Assembly: GCF_012911015.1 (NCBI RefSeq)
Contig: NZ_WVVV01000007.1
Span: forward strand, 150,627 to 214,626
Length of the DNA: 64,000 bases
Reading direction: 5' to 3'
DNA from: Chelativorans sp. ZYF759
GTDB taxonomy: Bacteria > Pseudomonadota > Alphaproteobacteria > Rhizobiales > Rhizobiaceae
Position numbers and translations under genes: made by a program. The notes below the pieces were generated by a model. The model saw nothing but the letters and a program-made list of their open reading frames with translations. It had not been told where the DNA came from and did not search any database. Shown here piece after piece: positions 54,566 through 63,287 of this stretch. How positions within the stretch are numbered: position 1 is the stretch's first letter; the number at the start of each line of letters is the position of its first letter.

Positions 54566-54588
54566 GAGTATGGGTCGTCAGACTTGCG
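54566..54588 (-). promoter_or_regulatory. Shared flagellar promoter element upstream of flgE
   Basis: Minus strand: CGCAAG, 12 nt, TACTC. It lies 34 bp before the flgE start and matches the elements before fliF and flhA in order and spacing. Rem is encoded next to it, so it is a candidate Rem target. Confidence 0.55.
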
Positions 54589-54625
54589 TGAGGCTGTTCT
54601 CAGCCGGCAAGATTGCGGCCCATCC

Positions 54626-55294
54626 TCAGGTCATCAGGCGGTAGCCGAGGAAACGCTTGGAATCGATGGGGTCATGGCCAAGCTTCTCGCGCAGCTTTCT
54701 GCGCAGCTTGCTGATGTGGCTCTCGACCACGTTCTCCTCGACCTCCTCGTCGAAGATGCCATAGATCGCGTTGAAAACCTGGGTCTTCGTGACGCGTCGG
54801 CCGGCATTGACCGCCAGATATTCCAGGATGCGTCGCTCGCGCCGTGGCAGCGGCATCACCTTGCCGTCAATTTCCGGGTCGCGCCCATCGGTATAGATGC
54901 GAAGCGCGCCGATCTCGGTGAAGGAGGCTTCGTCCTGGGCCCGGCGGCTGATCGCCGCGATGCGTGCGAGGATTTCGCGAACATGAACCGGCTTGCGGAT
55001 CACGTCGTCGACGCCGGCTTCGAAGAAACCGAGGATCTTGTCGAGTGAATGTTGTTCGCTGAGCGCTATCACCGGGGCGCTGGAGCGGCCCTTGATCTTG
55101 CGTGGTGAAATCTCGGTCTTGTCGCAGTCGCCAATCAGGAAAGCGCGTACCGCCTTCAGATCGTCATCGGCCGCGCTGTCGACCCAATCCTCGAACTCGC
55201 TTGGCTTGAAGCCTGCAGTTGCAACCCCTTCACGATCGAAAAGTGAGTTGTACCCATCCGTAACCAGATCGCGTTCGTCCACGATCACTATCAT
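54626..55294 (-). CDS. rem: Flagellar transcriptional activator Rem (FtcR)
   Basis: A 222-residue OmpR-type response regulator, the class IB flagellar activator called Rem in Sinorhizobium and FtcR in Brucella. The receiver (residues 1-120) begins [19 protein letters not shown] and is atypical: the usual phospho-acceptor context (LxxxDLxMP) is absent. The winged-helix effector has [27 protein letters not shown] and [17 protein letters not shown]. Position between motB-motC-motD and flgE is the same as in Brucella. Upstream it has three GANTC sites and a palindrome. Confidence 0.92.
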   Translation of the reverse strand: MIVIVDERDLVTDGYNSLFDREGVATAGFKPSEFEDWVDSAADDDLKAVRAFLIGDCDKTEISPRKIKGRSSAPVIALSEQHSLDKILGFFEAGVDDVIRKPVHVREILARIAAISRRAQDEASFTEIGALRIYTDGRDPEIDGKVMPLPRRERRILEYLAVNAGRRVTKTQVFNAIYGIFDEEVEENVVESHISKLRRKLREKLGHDPIDSKRFLGYRLMT

Positions 55295-55443
55295 CGGCCC
55301 GCCCTCCGAATCATTAAGTGAATCCAATGTCTCAAGGGGTACATGTTGGCCGGATTCACACACAATGGTGATTTCTTGTAGCCAGAAATTGGGGGGTATC
55401 GGGGGAGGGTCGATCCAAATGTAAGTTAGCGCTTACATAACAA
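55295..55443 (-). promoter_or_regulatory. rem promoter region with GANTC cluster and palindrome
   Basis: The 149 bp upstream of rem hold GAATC at 55308-55312, GAATC at 55320-55324 and GATTC at 55353-55357, three CcrM sites in 50 bp. A palindrome ATGTAAG-N6-CTTACAT sits at 55420-55439, just after the lytic transglycosylase stop. The region therefore looks like an independent promoter, methylation-sensitive and probably repressor- or activator-bound. Confidence 0.6.
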
Positions 55444-56016
55444 TTATGGGTTGCAGAAGTCCTTGGCTGCCGGCGTCCATTGTCCGAACCCCGTCGCCAC
55501 CATGTTCGTGACGACCCGGCAGATATAGCGCTTCTGAGCCGGGTCGTTGTCGGGTCCGGCATGGTAGCGGGCGACCGCCATCGACCACGAATTGTGTCGG
55601 GTCTTGAGCTGGGCCAGGAAGCGCGCGGCGTAGTCGACGTTCCGGCGTGGATCGAGCATGGCCTCGACGGACGGAAAATGCTCCGCATGATAATGGTGGT
55701 TGATCTGCATGCAGCCGAGATCGATCAGCTTGATGCCCTGCTGGCGCGCGCGGTCGAATTCGCGCACGGCGTCATCGCGGCTGCGTGCGAATACCGCCCG
55801 GCCCGCGATGTTGAGGGCATTGGGGTGCAAACTGCCGCGCTGCCCCGTTTCCGTCAGTCCCACGGCATAAAGGATGCCCTCGGGCACACCATGGTGTCGC
55901 GCCGCCCGCATGATCTCCGCCTCACAAGGATTTGCTGCCGCGAGGGAAGGCAGGGCGAGGAAGCTAGATAAACAGGCCGCCGCGATTGTCGTTCTGAGGC
56001 GTCGCATCCTGTCCAT
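55444..56016 (-). CDS. Lytic transglycosylase, SLT domain (flagellar)
   Basis: A 190-residue exported murein lyase. The signal peptide ends around LAAA before NPCEAEI. The SLT domain has the catalytic Glu in GILYAVGLTETGQRG, the CMQINHHYH motif and AMLDPRRNVDYAARFLAQLK. Rhizobial clusters carry such an enzyme between motD and rem, and it likely opens the wall for the rod. Start ATG 56016 overlaps motD by 53 bp; ATG 56007 is an alternative. Frames upstream of that are not part of the gene. Confidence 0.88.
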   Translation of the reverse strand: MDRMRRLRTTIAAACLSSFLALPSLAAANPCEAEIMRAARHHGVPEGILYAVGLTETGQRGSLHPNALNIAGRAVFARSRDDAVREFDRARQQGIKLIDLGCMQINHHYHAEHFPSVEAMLDPRRNVDYAARFLAQLKTRHNSWSMAVARYHAGPDNDPAQKRYICRVVTNMVATGFGQWTPAAKDFCNP

Positions 56017-57421
56017 CCCCGAAAGCTTGACCGTCGCTGTTGCCGCCGCCGCGCTGGTTGCCCCGGCCGCTGGATTCGTCAGTACCGTTGTCTTGTCCGG
56101 CAGAGGTCCCCGCACCCCGATCCGGGGTGCCGGCCTGGCTCGCATTCGGGGAGAGCGGGGCCTGCTGGATCGTCACCCTGTCGATTTCAAAGCCCGCGGC
56201 CTTTAGTGATTTGAGAATGGCGTCGGTATCCTTGGCAAGGGCAGCCCTGGCCTGCTCGGTCTCCACCTGGAGTTCAACCCGAAGCTGTGCTCCGTCCAGG
56301 CTCATGCGGGCGTTCACGCGCCCGAGATCCGCCGGCTGTAGCTGGATCTGGAGGGTCTGCACGGGTCGGTTCTTGCTAGCCGTGGAATCGTGTGCCTCGA
56401 TGGAAGCCGCCGCAGCGCGCGAAATCTCGTTCGCCTCTTCCCGGACCGCGGCCACCACCTGGCTAGCGGGGTTGGACAGGACCAGAGATGTCGGGGCGGG
56501 AGCCGGTGGCGTCAAAGGGGCGTTCTGGCTCGAGACTACCGTAACGCGCTGCGAGAGCGGATCGCTTCGAACCTGGTCCTCGCGGGACCGCCCATCGACC
56601 TTGGTTGCCGCATTCAGCGTCTGCCTTGTCTCATCGCCGATGGACGATCGCTCGTTGCGGTCGGACATGCCCTGGTCCGGCCCGGTTCGCATGGCCTCCG
56701 GGATCATGGGTGCACCGCGATCGGCAGCTGATGTTGACCGCTCCGCGCCGACCGAGATTGTCTCGCGAGCGGCGGTGCGTGCGTCGAGGCGCCTGTTGTC
56801 CGTGGCCCCTACGGCCGCGCTCTGGCGGGCTTCGGCATCTCCCTGGAAAGCGAGACGGGTGCCTCCCTCAGGATCGGCACCACGCACGGCGGAGCGTTGA
56901 TCCACTGCTTCGCGCCCGCTGTCTTTTGCGGTTGCTTCATCTGCCGGTTCCACGGGCTTTTGTTGAACGCTCGGCAGGTCCTGGACCGGCGAAGCATTCT
57001 CCGGAAGTCCGGCCTTCGGCGCGATGCCATCGGCTTGCACAGCAACAGGAGCCCCAACGAGTTGTGGTTCTGCCTCTTTCGGTTGACCCGGATCGACTTC
57101 GTTCTCAGAGCGAGTTGCATCGTCGGCCAGGTCTGTCTCGGCCGTGTCGATGTCGGGATTTTCCGCGTCGGCATCGACTGCCGCAGCGTCCCGCTCGACG
57201 CTCCATTCCCTGGTATTCTTGGAAAGATCGAGACGAGACCACGCCCAGGACATGGAACGGTTCTCGCCAGACCTGTCGCTTGTGTCTCGCGCAGCCTTTT
57301 TCGGCTTGCCCAACAGCATGTCGTCGAACTTCGATGCACCGGTATCGGCGTCCGCAGCGCGATCGGCACGTGTGGCAGCGCCAGACGAAATGATGGCAGG
57401 AAGGTTCGCAGGCAAATTCAT
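55964..57421 (-). CDS. fliK: Flagellar hook-length control protein MotD/FliK
   Basis: A 485-residue hook-length ruler, known as MotD in Sinorhizobium. The N-terminal 330 residues are low-complexity, acidic and Ser/Ala/Glu rich. The Flg_hook C-terminal domain has LQIQLQPADLGRVNARMSLDGAQLRVELQVETEQARAALAKDTDAILKSLKAAGFEIDRVTI. The very C-terminus is Gly/Asp/Asn rich. It overlaps motC by 4 bp and the transglycosylase by 53 bp. It is exported and switches FlhB specificity when the hook is complete. Confidence 0.88.
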   Translation of the reverse strand: MNLPANLPAIISSGAATRADRAADADTGASKFDDMLLGKPKKAARDTSDRSGENRSMSWAWSRLDLSKNTREWSVERDAAAVDADAENPDIDTAETDLADDATRSENEVDPGQPKEAEPQLVGAPVAVQADGIAPKAGLPENASPVQDLPSVQQKPVEPADEATAKDSGREAVDQRSAVRGADPEGGTRLAFQGDAEARQSAAVGATDNRRLDARTAARETISVGAERSTSAADRGAPMIPEAMRTGPDQGMSDRNERSSIGDETRQTLNAATKVDGRSREDQVRSDPLSQRVTVVSSQNAPLTPPAPAPTSLVLSNPASQVVAAVREEANEISRAAAASIEAHDSTASKNRPVQTLQIQLQPADLGRVNARMSLDGAQLRVELQVETEQARAALAKDTDAILKSLKAAGFEIDRVTIQQAPLSPNASQAGTPDRGAGTSAGQDNGTDESSGRGNQRGGGNSDGQAFGDGQDATPQNDNRGGLFI

Positions 57422-58677
57422 TGATTTCCGTCCTTGAGCATCCTGTCGATGGACTCGAGCTTGTCGCGTGCCGAGGTTATGAGATCGTCGGTCCGCATTT
57501 CGGACGGCGTGGCATCGATCATCGCGGGAGCGGCGCCGTCGGCACTCATCGTCGCCGGTATGGCTTCCGCATCGGAATTTCCGGCTTCCGGCAAATCGGT
57601 GAGGGGCGAGGAACCCTGAGGGCGGGCGACAACTTCCGCAGCGATCGCCTCGGCTGCGTTAAGCAATTCGAGATCCTCTGGCGAGAGACGGTTTCGATCG
57701 ATCTGGCGCAATTGATAGACCACCGAATCCACCGTGTCGGACGTGACCGATGCAATACTGGAATACAGAAGGCTTCGCACGCTGTTGCCACCCTCTTCGG
57801 CGCTCGACATCTGGCGCGCCTTTGCCGAAGCGAACTCGAGCATGGAATCGTGCCCGTCGATTGCGGCCTGCCGGGCCAGCCGCAGATAGATCGTCTGGGC
57901 CTGCTCATGGGTCATCCAGGAAAGCGCGTCATCGATCGCGCGCCTGTCGATGTGATCGAACATGGCCGTGATGCCGGAGACCAGCGACTGGGCATATTGG
58001 CTGGCATAAGGCGAGCGCAGGAAGCGGCGGGCATATTGGCTGGCAGCACGCATGAACCGGTCGTGATCCATCGCGCCTGCGTGAAGAGCGATGGCGCGTC
58101 GCAGCGCTGCTTCCTCCACCAGCGTTCCGGGGCTGAGCAATCTTGCCTGGTCGAAATAGGCGACCGCGCTTTCCGGTTCGCTGCCGGCCATGACCGATCC
58201 CTTCACCAGGGCGGCGAAGGCAGCCACGGCCGGAGACCACCTGTCGAGATCAAGTTCGGCAAAGGCTTCCCGGGCCGCAGAGAGGTTTCCAGACGCGTAG
58301 TGCTTGACGCCGTTTGCGAGTTGCGCACTCGTCTCTTCGAGTTCCAGTCGAGACAGGACGACTTCGAAGGTGGCGGGGTTGCCCCCGCTCATGCCGTAGA
58401 TCAGCAGAGCGTCAAAGTTCCGCTTGTCCTCGAAGACTTCCGCATCTGCCCGCCGCAGCCGCTCGTCGATCATCTCGATCAGCCGTGTCTGCATGGGCAT
58501 GGCCGCGTGGTCTCCATCGGCTATGCGATCCTGGACCAGTTGCAGCGACCGGCTCATCTGATAGGGCTGCAGCCCGGTTGCCGCCGCCGGCAGCGCGACG
58601 CCGAGCAGAGCCATCACCAGACCGGCCGGCAGAGCCGCCCGCCGGATACGTCCTGCAGCTGAAGCCGATATCTTCAC
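57418..58677 (-). CDS. motC: Chemotaxis/motility protein MotC
   Basis: A 419-residue periplasmic motility protein found mainly in rhizobia. The N-terminal signal peptide runs to about residue 34. The mature protein is helical, with QPYQMSRSLQLVQDRIADGDHAAMPMQTRLIEMIDERLRRAD and LLIYGMSGGNPATFEVVLSRLEL as landmarks. In Sinorhizobium MotC works with MotB in the stator. It overlaps motB by 4 bp upstream and motD by 4 bp downstream, the classical motB-motC-motD operon. Confidence 0.92.
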   Translation of the reverse strand: MKISASAAGRIRRAALPAGLVMALLGVALPAAATGLQPYQMSRSLQLVQDRIADGDHAAMPMQTRLIEMIDERLRRADAEVFEDKRNFDALLIYGMSGGNPATFEVVLSRLELEETSAQLANGVKHYASGNLSAAREAFAELDLDRWSPAVAAFAALVKGSVMAGSEPESAVAYFDQARLLSPGTLVEEAALRRAIALHAGAMDHDRFMRAASQYARRFLRSPYASQYAQSLVSGITAMFDHIDRRAIDDALSWMTHEQAQTIYLRLARQAAIDGHDSMLEFASAKARQMSSAEEGGNSVRSLLYSSIASVTSDTVDSVVYQLRQIDRNRLSPEDLELLNAAEAIAAEVVARPQGSSPLTDLPEAGNSDAEAIPATMSADGAAPAMIDATPSEMRTDDLITSARDKLESIDRMLKDGNQ

Positions 58678-59918
58678 TCGACCTCCAGAAACAGCTCTAT
58701 ACGACGGTTGGCGTCATCAAGCGGGTTGTCGGCGATCTTCAGCATGCGATCGGCAAAACCCGCGATTTCCGTCACGCGCGATTCCTGCAGTCCTCCGCGC
58801 AGCAACATGTAGTAGGCCGCGTGCGCGCGGGCCGTCGAAAGGCGCCAATTGTCGTAGTCGGCGCTGCGGAACGGCCGCCCGTCCGTGTGCCCCATGATCA
58901 CGATATTGCCCGACCGCGCGCCGAGTGACTGCGCGATCTTCTCCATGGCCAGGACCAGCTGACGCTGCGGGACGGCGGATCCGATCTCGAACATGCCGTA
59001 GTTCAGCTCATCCATCAGGGAGATCAGCACCCCGCTGCGGCGCGGCGTGATCTCGACCGTCTTGTTGAGCTGTTCGTCGCGGCCGAACACATCGGACAGT
59101 TCATCACGGAGTTGCTGGGCGAGATCGAGGGTCTGCTGGGTCGGGACGTTTTCGTCGGGCTCGACCTCGACGATCTCGACAGCCGCACTTGCTGCGGCCG
59201 TTGCCGCTATCGCGGGAGCTGCTTGATCGGCGATACGTTCGCCATCCTCGACCCTGGGGCCTTCCCGATCCGTGTTGGCCTGTTCGGTCACGTCTTGCGG
59301 CGCGGTGACGTCGGGCGCAGCAACCTGCTGCGACCAGAAATCGGGTGCGAAGGGGTCGCGATAGGATTCGCCGCCCTGCGCGCCACTCGCCGGCCCGGAC
59401 GTCTGCGCGCCGCCATCGCCGCGCGCACTCACGTTCTGAAGCGTGCCCGTTTCGCGCGCGATCTCGGCCAGCACCGAAAAGGGATCGGCGAACAGGTTCT
59501 GGTCGGAGGTGCGATGGGTCTCCGACAGGTTGGAGGCGTTATCGTGGTCGGCCGGTCCGGACAGCTGCCGGCGGGAGCCTACGGGCCTGTCGCTGGTCTG
59601 GTCGTTGGCCATCTCGGGGTTGTTGGAGAACTGCTCACCTCGGCCAGGATCGTCGACGCCGCGCCGGTTCGCGTTGTGGTCCATCAGCTTGACCGGATTG
59701 AAGTAGCTGGCGACCGAAGCCTTGGTCTGCTCGTTGGCCGCATTGACCAGCCACATCACCAAGAAGAAACACATCATCGCCGTCATGAAGTCGGCGAAGG
59801 CTATTTTCCAGACACCGCCATGGTGTTCTTCTTCATGGTCGTTGCCGCCGCGGCGGACGATGATGATCTCCTGCCGGACTTCCTCGCCCTCGGGCTGTCC
59901 GGTGACGGGCGCGTTCAT
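58674..59918 (-). CDS. motB: Flagellar stator protein MotB
   Basis: A 414-residue stator subunit. The single membrane helix VWKIAFADFMTAMMCFFLVMWLVNAAN (about residues 36-62) includes the proton-binding Asp43. A long periplasmic linker (about 70-260) follows, then the OmpA-like peptidoglycan-binding domain (about 285-410) with IVIMGHTDGRPFRSADYDNWRLSTARA. MotB needs MotA, which is not in the window. ATG 59918 is preferred over the frame opening at 59948 and overlaps the FliH-like stop by ATGA. Confidence 0.94.
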   Translation of the reverse strand: MNAPVTGQPEGEEVRQEIIIVRRGGNDHEEEHHGGVWKIAFADFMTAMMCFFLVMWLVNAANEQTKASVASYFNPVKLMDHNANRRGVDDPGRGEQFSNNPEMANDQTSDRPVGSRRQLSGPADHDNASNLSETHRTSDQNLFADPFSVLAEIARETGTLQNVSARGDGGAQTSGPASGAQGGESYRDPFAPDFWSQQVAAPDVTAPQDVTEQANTDREGPRVEDGERIADQAAPAIAATAAASAAVEIVEVEPDENVPTQQTLDLAQQLRDELSDVFGRDEQLNKTVEITPRRSGVLISLMDELNYGMFEIGSAVPQRQLVLAMEKIAQSLGARSGNIVIMGHTDGRPFRSADYDNWRLSTARAHAAYYMLLRGGLQESRVTEIAGFADRMLKIADNPLDDANRRIELFLEVE

Positions 59919-60550
59919 CAGAACACCTCCGACAAGGCGGACGACCACTCGCTCAGCCGCGTCTCGAAGATGGCGTCGTCGATCTCGACGGAAAGGTCGA
60001 ACCCATCCGACAGATGGAACTCGACCTGGTCCGCATGCGCGCCCAGGGACTTCTCCAGAGCCTCGCAGAGCGAAGTCGCGCCGCGGACGCGGATGCGGAC
60101 AGCCTCGCCGTCACCGAGTGCGGCGCGGATGGTTTCGGCCAGCTGCGCCACGGCGCGGTCGCGAATGTCGTCGGCCAGGCTCGCGCCCAGGATGCGCGCG
60201 GCGACCGTCGTGGTGATGTCGACGAGCTGCGCTTCAAGCGCGGCGAAGTGCTGGTCGATCATGTGGGCCACGTCCGTTCCGCGCTGCGCCGTCAGTTCCG
60301 CCATCTCGGCAGCATGGAGCTCCTGCTGACGGGCCATCTCGGCTGCGTGGCGGGCCTGCCATTCCCGCGCGGTATCAGCCCGGGCACGCTCGACCTCGAG
60401 CGCGATCAGTTCCTTGATCGATGCCTGGGGGACAGCCGGTTGAACGGGCCTCGCCGCCTCGTGCGAAGCGGCGCGCCGTTCTTCGATCGGCGGCTTGGGC
60501 AGGCTGGCGAAGTCGGGAAGCGCGTCCGCCAGGGAGTGCGTGGCCATCAT
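59918..60550 (-). CDS. FliH-like flagellar assembly protein
   Basis: A 210-residue helical protein. The N-terminus is proline-rich. A long charged helix (about residues 45-115, IKELIALEVERARADTAREWQARHAAEMARQQELHAAEMAELTAQ) is followed by a small domain with VRGATSLCEALEKSLG and VEFHLSDGFDLSVEIDDAIFETRLSEW, resembling FliH, the regulator of the FliI ATPase. FliI itself is not in the window. It overlaps fliF by 4 bp and motB by 3 bp, so fliF, fliH-like and motB are coupled. Confidence 0.75.
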   Translation of the reverse strand: MMATHSLADALPDFASLPKPPIEERRAASHEAARPVQPAVPQASIKELIALEVERARADTAREWQARHAAEMARQQELHAAEMAELTAQRGTDVAHMIDQHFAALEAQLVDITTTVAARILGASLADDIRDRAVAQLAETIRAALGDGEAVRIRVRGATSLCEALEKSLGAHADQVEFHLSDGFDLSVEIDDAIFETRLSEWSSALSEVF

Positions 60551-62184
60551 GCGGCTTCCTTATGAGCCCATTTGCGCAGGATCGATGCGGTGCGCTCCTC
60601 GTTCAGGTCGACCATTCGAGCCAGCCGCTCCTGAGGCGCGGGTTTGATCCGGCTCTCGAAGTCGTCGCCCGGCGCGCCAGCAAGCTGGCTGCCGCCGAGC
60701 AGATTCGGGAGGGCGGGGGTATCCGCGGGATTGGGCAGCGAGCGCTGCATTTCCTCGGCCGTGGCCTGGTTGTCGTTGTCTGCGCGGCCGACAAGCACGG
60801 TGGTGAGCGGCCGCAGGCCGAACCACGTCACCAGGAAGACCACGAGCACAAAGGCGGTTGCGTTGATCAACGTACCGATGTGCCGGGAAAGGAGATCCGT
60901 CACGCCGGGTGCGGCCGCATCGACCCCTTCCAGTCCTTCCATGAACTCGACTGCCGACACATGCACGACGTCGCCGCGGGCTTCGCTGAACCCGGCTGCC
61001 GAAGTCACCATGGCGCGGATCTCGTCGATGCGGCCCTGAAGCTGTTCGGCGGTGCCGTCCACGCCGACCAGACTGGCGAGCCGCTCGCGGTTGACGACGA
61101 CCGCGACGGAGAGCTTGTTGACCGAATAGCCGTTGGAGATGGTCGCGATGCGGGTCGTGTTCAGTTCGTAATTGGTCGTCTCCTCGCGCCGCTCGCGCTG
61201 TTCGGTGGATTCGGCGCCTTCGCCGGCGCCCGGCGCCTCGTCGGGCAGGTTCTGCTGCACCGTTACGGGAGGTGCGGCCTGGCGTTGGTTGGCCTGGTCG
61301 TTGGAACGCACGACCTGGACCGAACGCTCGACGCGCGAATCGGGATCGAAAATCGTCTCCTCGATCTGGCGCGCGTCGGTGTTGACCTCGGCGCGCACGC
61401 TGGCGCGGAAATTGTCGTAGCCCAGATAGGGGGCCAGTGCCCTGCGGATGTTCTCCTCGACCTGCACCTCGACAGTGCGCTCCACGCCGATGGCGCGGTT
61501 GGCCGCGTTGTTGGCCGGATCGTCGCCCGCCGCCAGTAGCGTGCCGGAGGAATCGAGCACGGTCACGCGTTCCGAGTTCAGTCCCGGTACGGCGGCCGAA
61601 ACCATATGACGGATGGCATTGGCGGTGCGGACGGGCTCACCGCCTGCCATGCGGATGACGACGGAGGCTGACGGCTCCTGTTCGGCGGTGCGGAAGCTGC
61701 CGCGATCCGACATGACGATGTGGACCCGCGCGCCGCGAACATTGGCCATGGACTGGATGGTACGAGCGATCTCGCCCTCCAAAGCGCGGACCCGGGTGAC
61801 CTGCTGCATGAAGGAGGTGAGGCCGAAGGAGCCGACCTCGTCAAACAGCTCGTAACCGGCATTCGAACTTGCGGGCAGGCCGCGTTCGGCAAGGATCGTG
61901 CGGGCGGCGGCGGAGCGGCCGACCGGTACCATGATGGAAGACCCGTCCGAGCCGACCTCCGTATCGATGCCGGATTCGCCCAGCACCAGGCCGATCTGGT
62001 TCACATCCGACCGGTCGAGGCCGACATAGAGGGTCTCGAAGCCCGGCCGGTTCAGGTAGATCGATGCCGCGATGATGACCACCAGCACGGTCGCGCCAAT
62101 GGCGCCCATGATGCCGAGCCGCTTGGGGCCGAGCCCGGACAGATTGTCGATGACCGTCTTCAATTGTTCAGGCAAGCTTTTCAC
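60547..62184 (-). CDS. fliF: Flagellar MS-ring protein FliF
   Basis: A 545-residue MS-ring subunit. TM1 is at about residues 24-44. The YscJ/FliF domain includes GFETLYVGLDRSDVNQIG and the conserved ALEGEIARTIQSMANVRGARVHIVMSDRGSF. The ring-building periplasmic domain follows, and TM2 is near residue 445 (LINATAFVLVVFLVTWFGLRPL). The cytoplasmic C-terminus, rich in Glu and Lys, should contact FliG. It follows a flagellin terminator and has the shared promoter element 21 bp upstream, so it starts its own unit. Confidence 0.95.
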   Translation of the reverse strand: MKSLPEQLKTVIDNLSGLGPKRLGIMGAIGATVLVVIIAASIYLNRPGFETLYVGLDRSDVNQIGLVLGESGIDTEVGSDGSSIMVPVGRSAAARTILAERGLPASSNAGYELFDEVGSFGLTSFMQQVTRVRALEGEIARTIQSMANVRGARVHIVMSDRGSFRTAEQEPSASVVIRMAGGEPVRTANAIRHMVSAAVPGLNSERVTVLDSSGTLLAAGDDPANNAANRAIGVERTVEVQVEENIRRALAPYLGYDNFRASVRAEVNTDARQIEETIFDPDSRVERSVQVVRSNDQANQRQAAPPVTVQQNLPDEAPGAGEGAESTEQRERREETTNYELNTTRIATISNGYSVNKLSVAVVVNRERLASLVGVDGTAEQLQGRIDEIRAMVTSAAGFSEARGDVVHVSAVEFMEGLEGVDAAAPGVTDLLSRHIGTLINATAFVLVVFLVTWFGLRPLTTVLVGRADNDNQATAEEMQRSLPNPADTPALPNLLGGSQLAGAPGDDFESRIKPAPQERLARMVDLNEERTASILRKWAHKEAA

Positions 62185-62204
62185 TCCGCAGCCGAATGCA
62201 GGGT

Positions 62205-62227
62205 GAGACTAGACGGCGAAGCTTGCG
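62205..62227 (-). promoter_or_regulatory. Shared flagellar promoter element upstream of fliF
   Basis: Minus strand: CGCAAG, 12 nt, GTCTC, 21 bp before the fliF start and just downstream of the flagellin terminator hairpin. It is almost identical in core and exact in spacing to the elements before flhA and flgE. Confidence 0.6.
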
Positions 62228-62238
62228 CGAAAATGTAA

Positions 62239-62268
62239 GACGGCCGCACCCTGGCGGGCACGGCCGTC
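62239..62268 (-). terminator. Terminator hairpin after flagellin
   Basis: GACGGCCG (62239-62246) and CGGCCGTC (62261-62268) form an 8-bp stem with a 14-nt loop. On the minus strand TTACATTTT follows. It lies 25 bp past the flagellin stop and separates it from fliF. Confidence 0.6.
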
Positions 62269-62292
62269 AAAACGTGAGGTGCCGTCTCTAAC

Positions 62293-63258
62293 CTAGCGGA
62301 AGAGCGCCAGGATGTTCTGGGCGTTGGAATTGGCAATGGAGAGCGCCTCGATGCCGAGCTGCTGCTGGACCTGGAGCGCCTGGAGACGGGTCGACTCGTA
62401 GTTCATGTCCGCATCGACCAGCTGGCCGATGCCGCGGTCGATGGAATCGATGAGACTCTGGGTGAATTCCTGCTGGAGAGCGACGCGCTTCTTGGCGGCG
62501 CCGATCGTGGTCGCGGCGTCGGTGAGGTCGGCCAGCGTGGCGTCGACCACATCCAGCATGGCTTCCAGTTCGGCATCCGACGCCCCAATGACGGAGAGGG
62601 ACGCGACCGAGTAGAGGCCGTCAGTGTCGTCCCGCAGACCGGTGGCGGGATCCCTCAGACCCTCGAGCAGGCCGCGATTGACCTCATCGCCTGCGGCAGC
62701 CCCCGCATCGTAAAGCTTGATCGACTGGACGCTGATGTCGATGGTGCCGAGCGTAATGGCGCCTGTCGTGCTTCGGTTGAATGCCGAAACGATCTTCGCG
62801 TCAGCGGCCTCGCCGTCGGCCGGATCTCCATTTGCAGCCAGAGAATTGACGGAGAGCCAGTTGGCGCCACTGAAGGTGGCGGCATCCGCGATGAAGCGGA
62901 GTTGGTTCTGAAGCGACTGGATTTCCGTCTGGATCTTGTCCTTGTCGCTGTCGCTGGCGCCGATGGCGGCCAGGACCTTCTGCTTGATCTCGTCTGCCAC
63001 CTCGACGACGCTGCTCAGGGCTGTGTAGGCCACGTCCACGCGGCTGGCTCCCAGGCCGAGCGCGTCCTGGACTGTCGAAAGCGCCTTGTTGTCGGAGCGC
63101 ATGGTAGTGGCAATCGACCAGTAGGCGGCATTGTCGGCGGCCTCGCCCACGCGCAGGCCGGTTGAAATGCGGCTCTGAGTGGTTTCCAGGTTCTTGCTGA
63201 CGCTCTTGAGGGTCTGTAGGGCCGTCATTGCCGACGGGTTTGTCATGATGCTTGCCAC
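62293..63258 (-). CDS. Flagellin
   Basis: A 321-residue filament subunit. The N-terminal D0 helix is ASIMTNPSAMTALQTLKSVSKNLETTQSRISTGLRVGEAADNAAYWSIATTMRSD, and the C-terminal D0/D1 is DLTDAATTIGAAKKRVALQQEFTQSLIDSIDRGIGQLVDADMNYESTRLQALQVQQQLGIEALSIANSNAQNILALFR. The middle is variable. The start is GTG 63258, with AAAGG 7 nt upstream. ATG 63246 lacks this spacing. Tandem flagellins next to fliF are usual in this group. FlbT and FlaF likely control its mRNA. Confidence 0.95.
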   Translation of the reverse strand: MASIMTNPSAMTALQTLKSVSKNLETTQSRISTGLRVGEAADNAAYWSIATTMRSDNKALSTVQDALGLGASRVDVAYTALSSVVEVADEIKQKVLAAIGASDSDKDKIQTEIQSLQNQLRFIADAATFSGANWLSVNSLAANGDPADGEAADAKIVSAFNRSTTGAITLGTIDISVQSIKLYDAGAAAGDEVNRGLLEGLRDPATGLRDDTDGLYSVASLSVIGASDAELEAMLDVVDATLADLTDAATTIGAAKKRVALQQEFTQSLIDSIDRGIGQLVDADMNYESTRLQALQVQQQLGIEALSIANSNAQNILALFR

Positions 63259-63287
63259 AATAAGACCTTTCGCAATGGCTAACGGCT

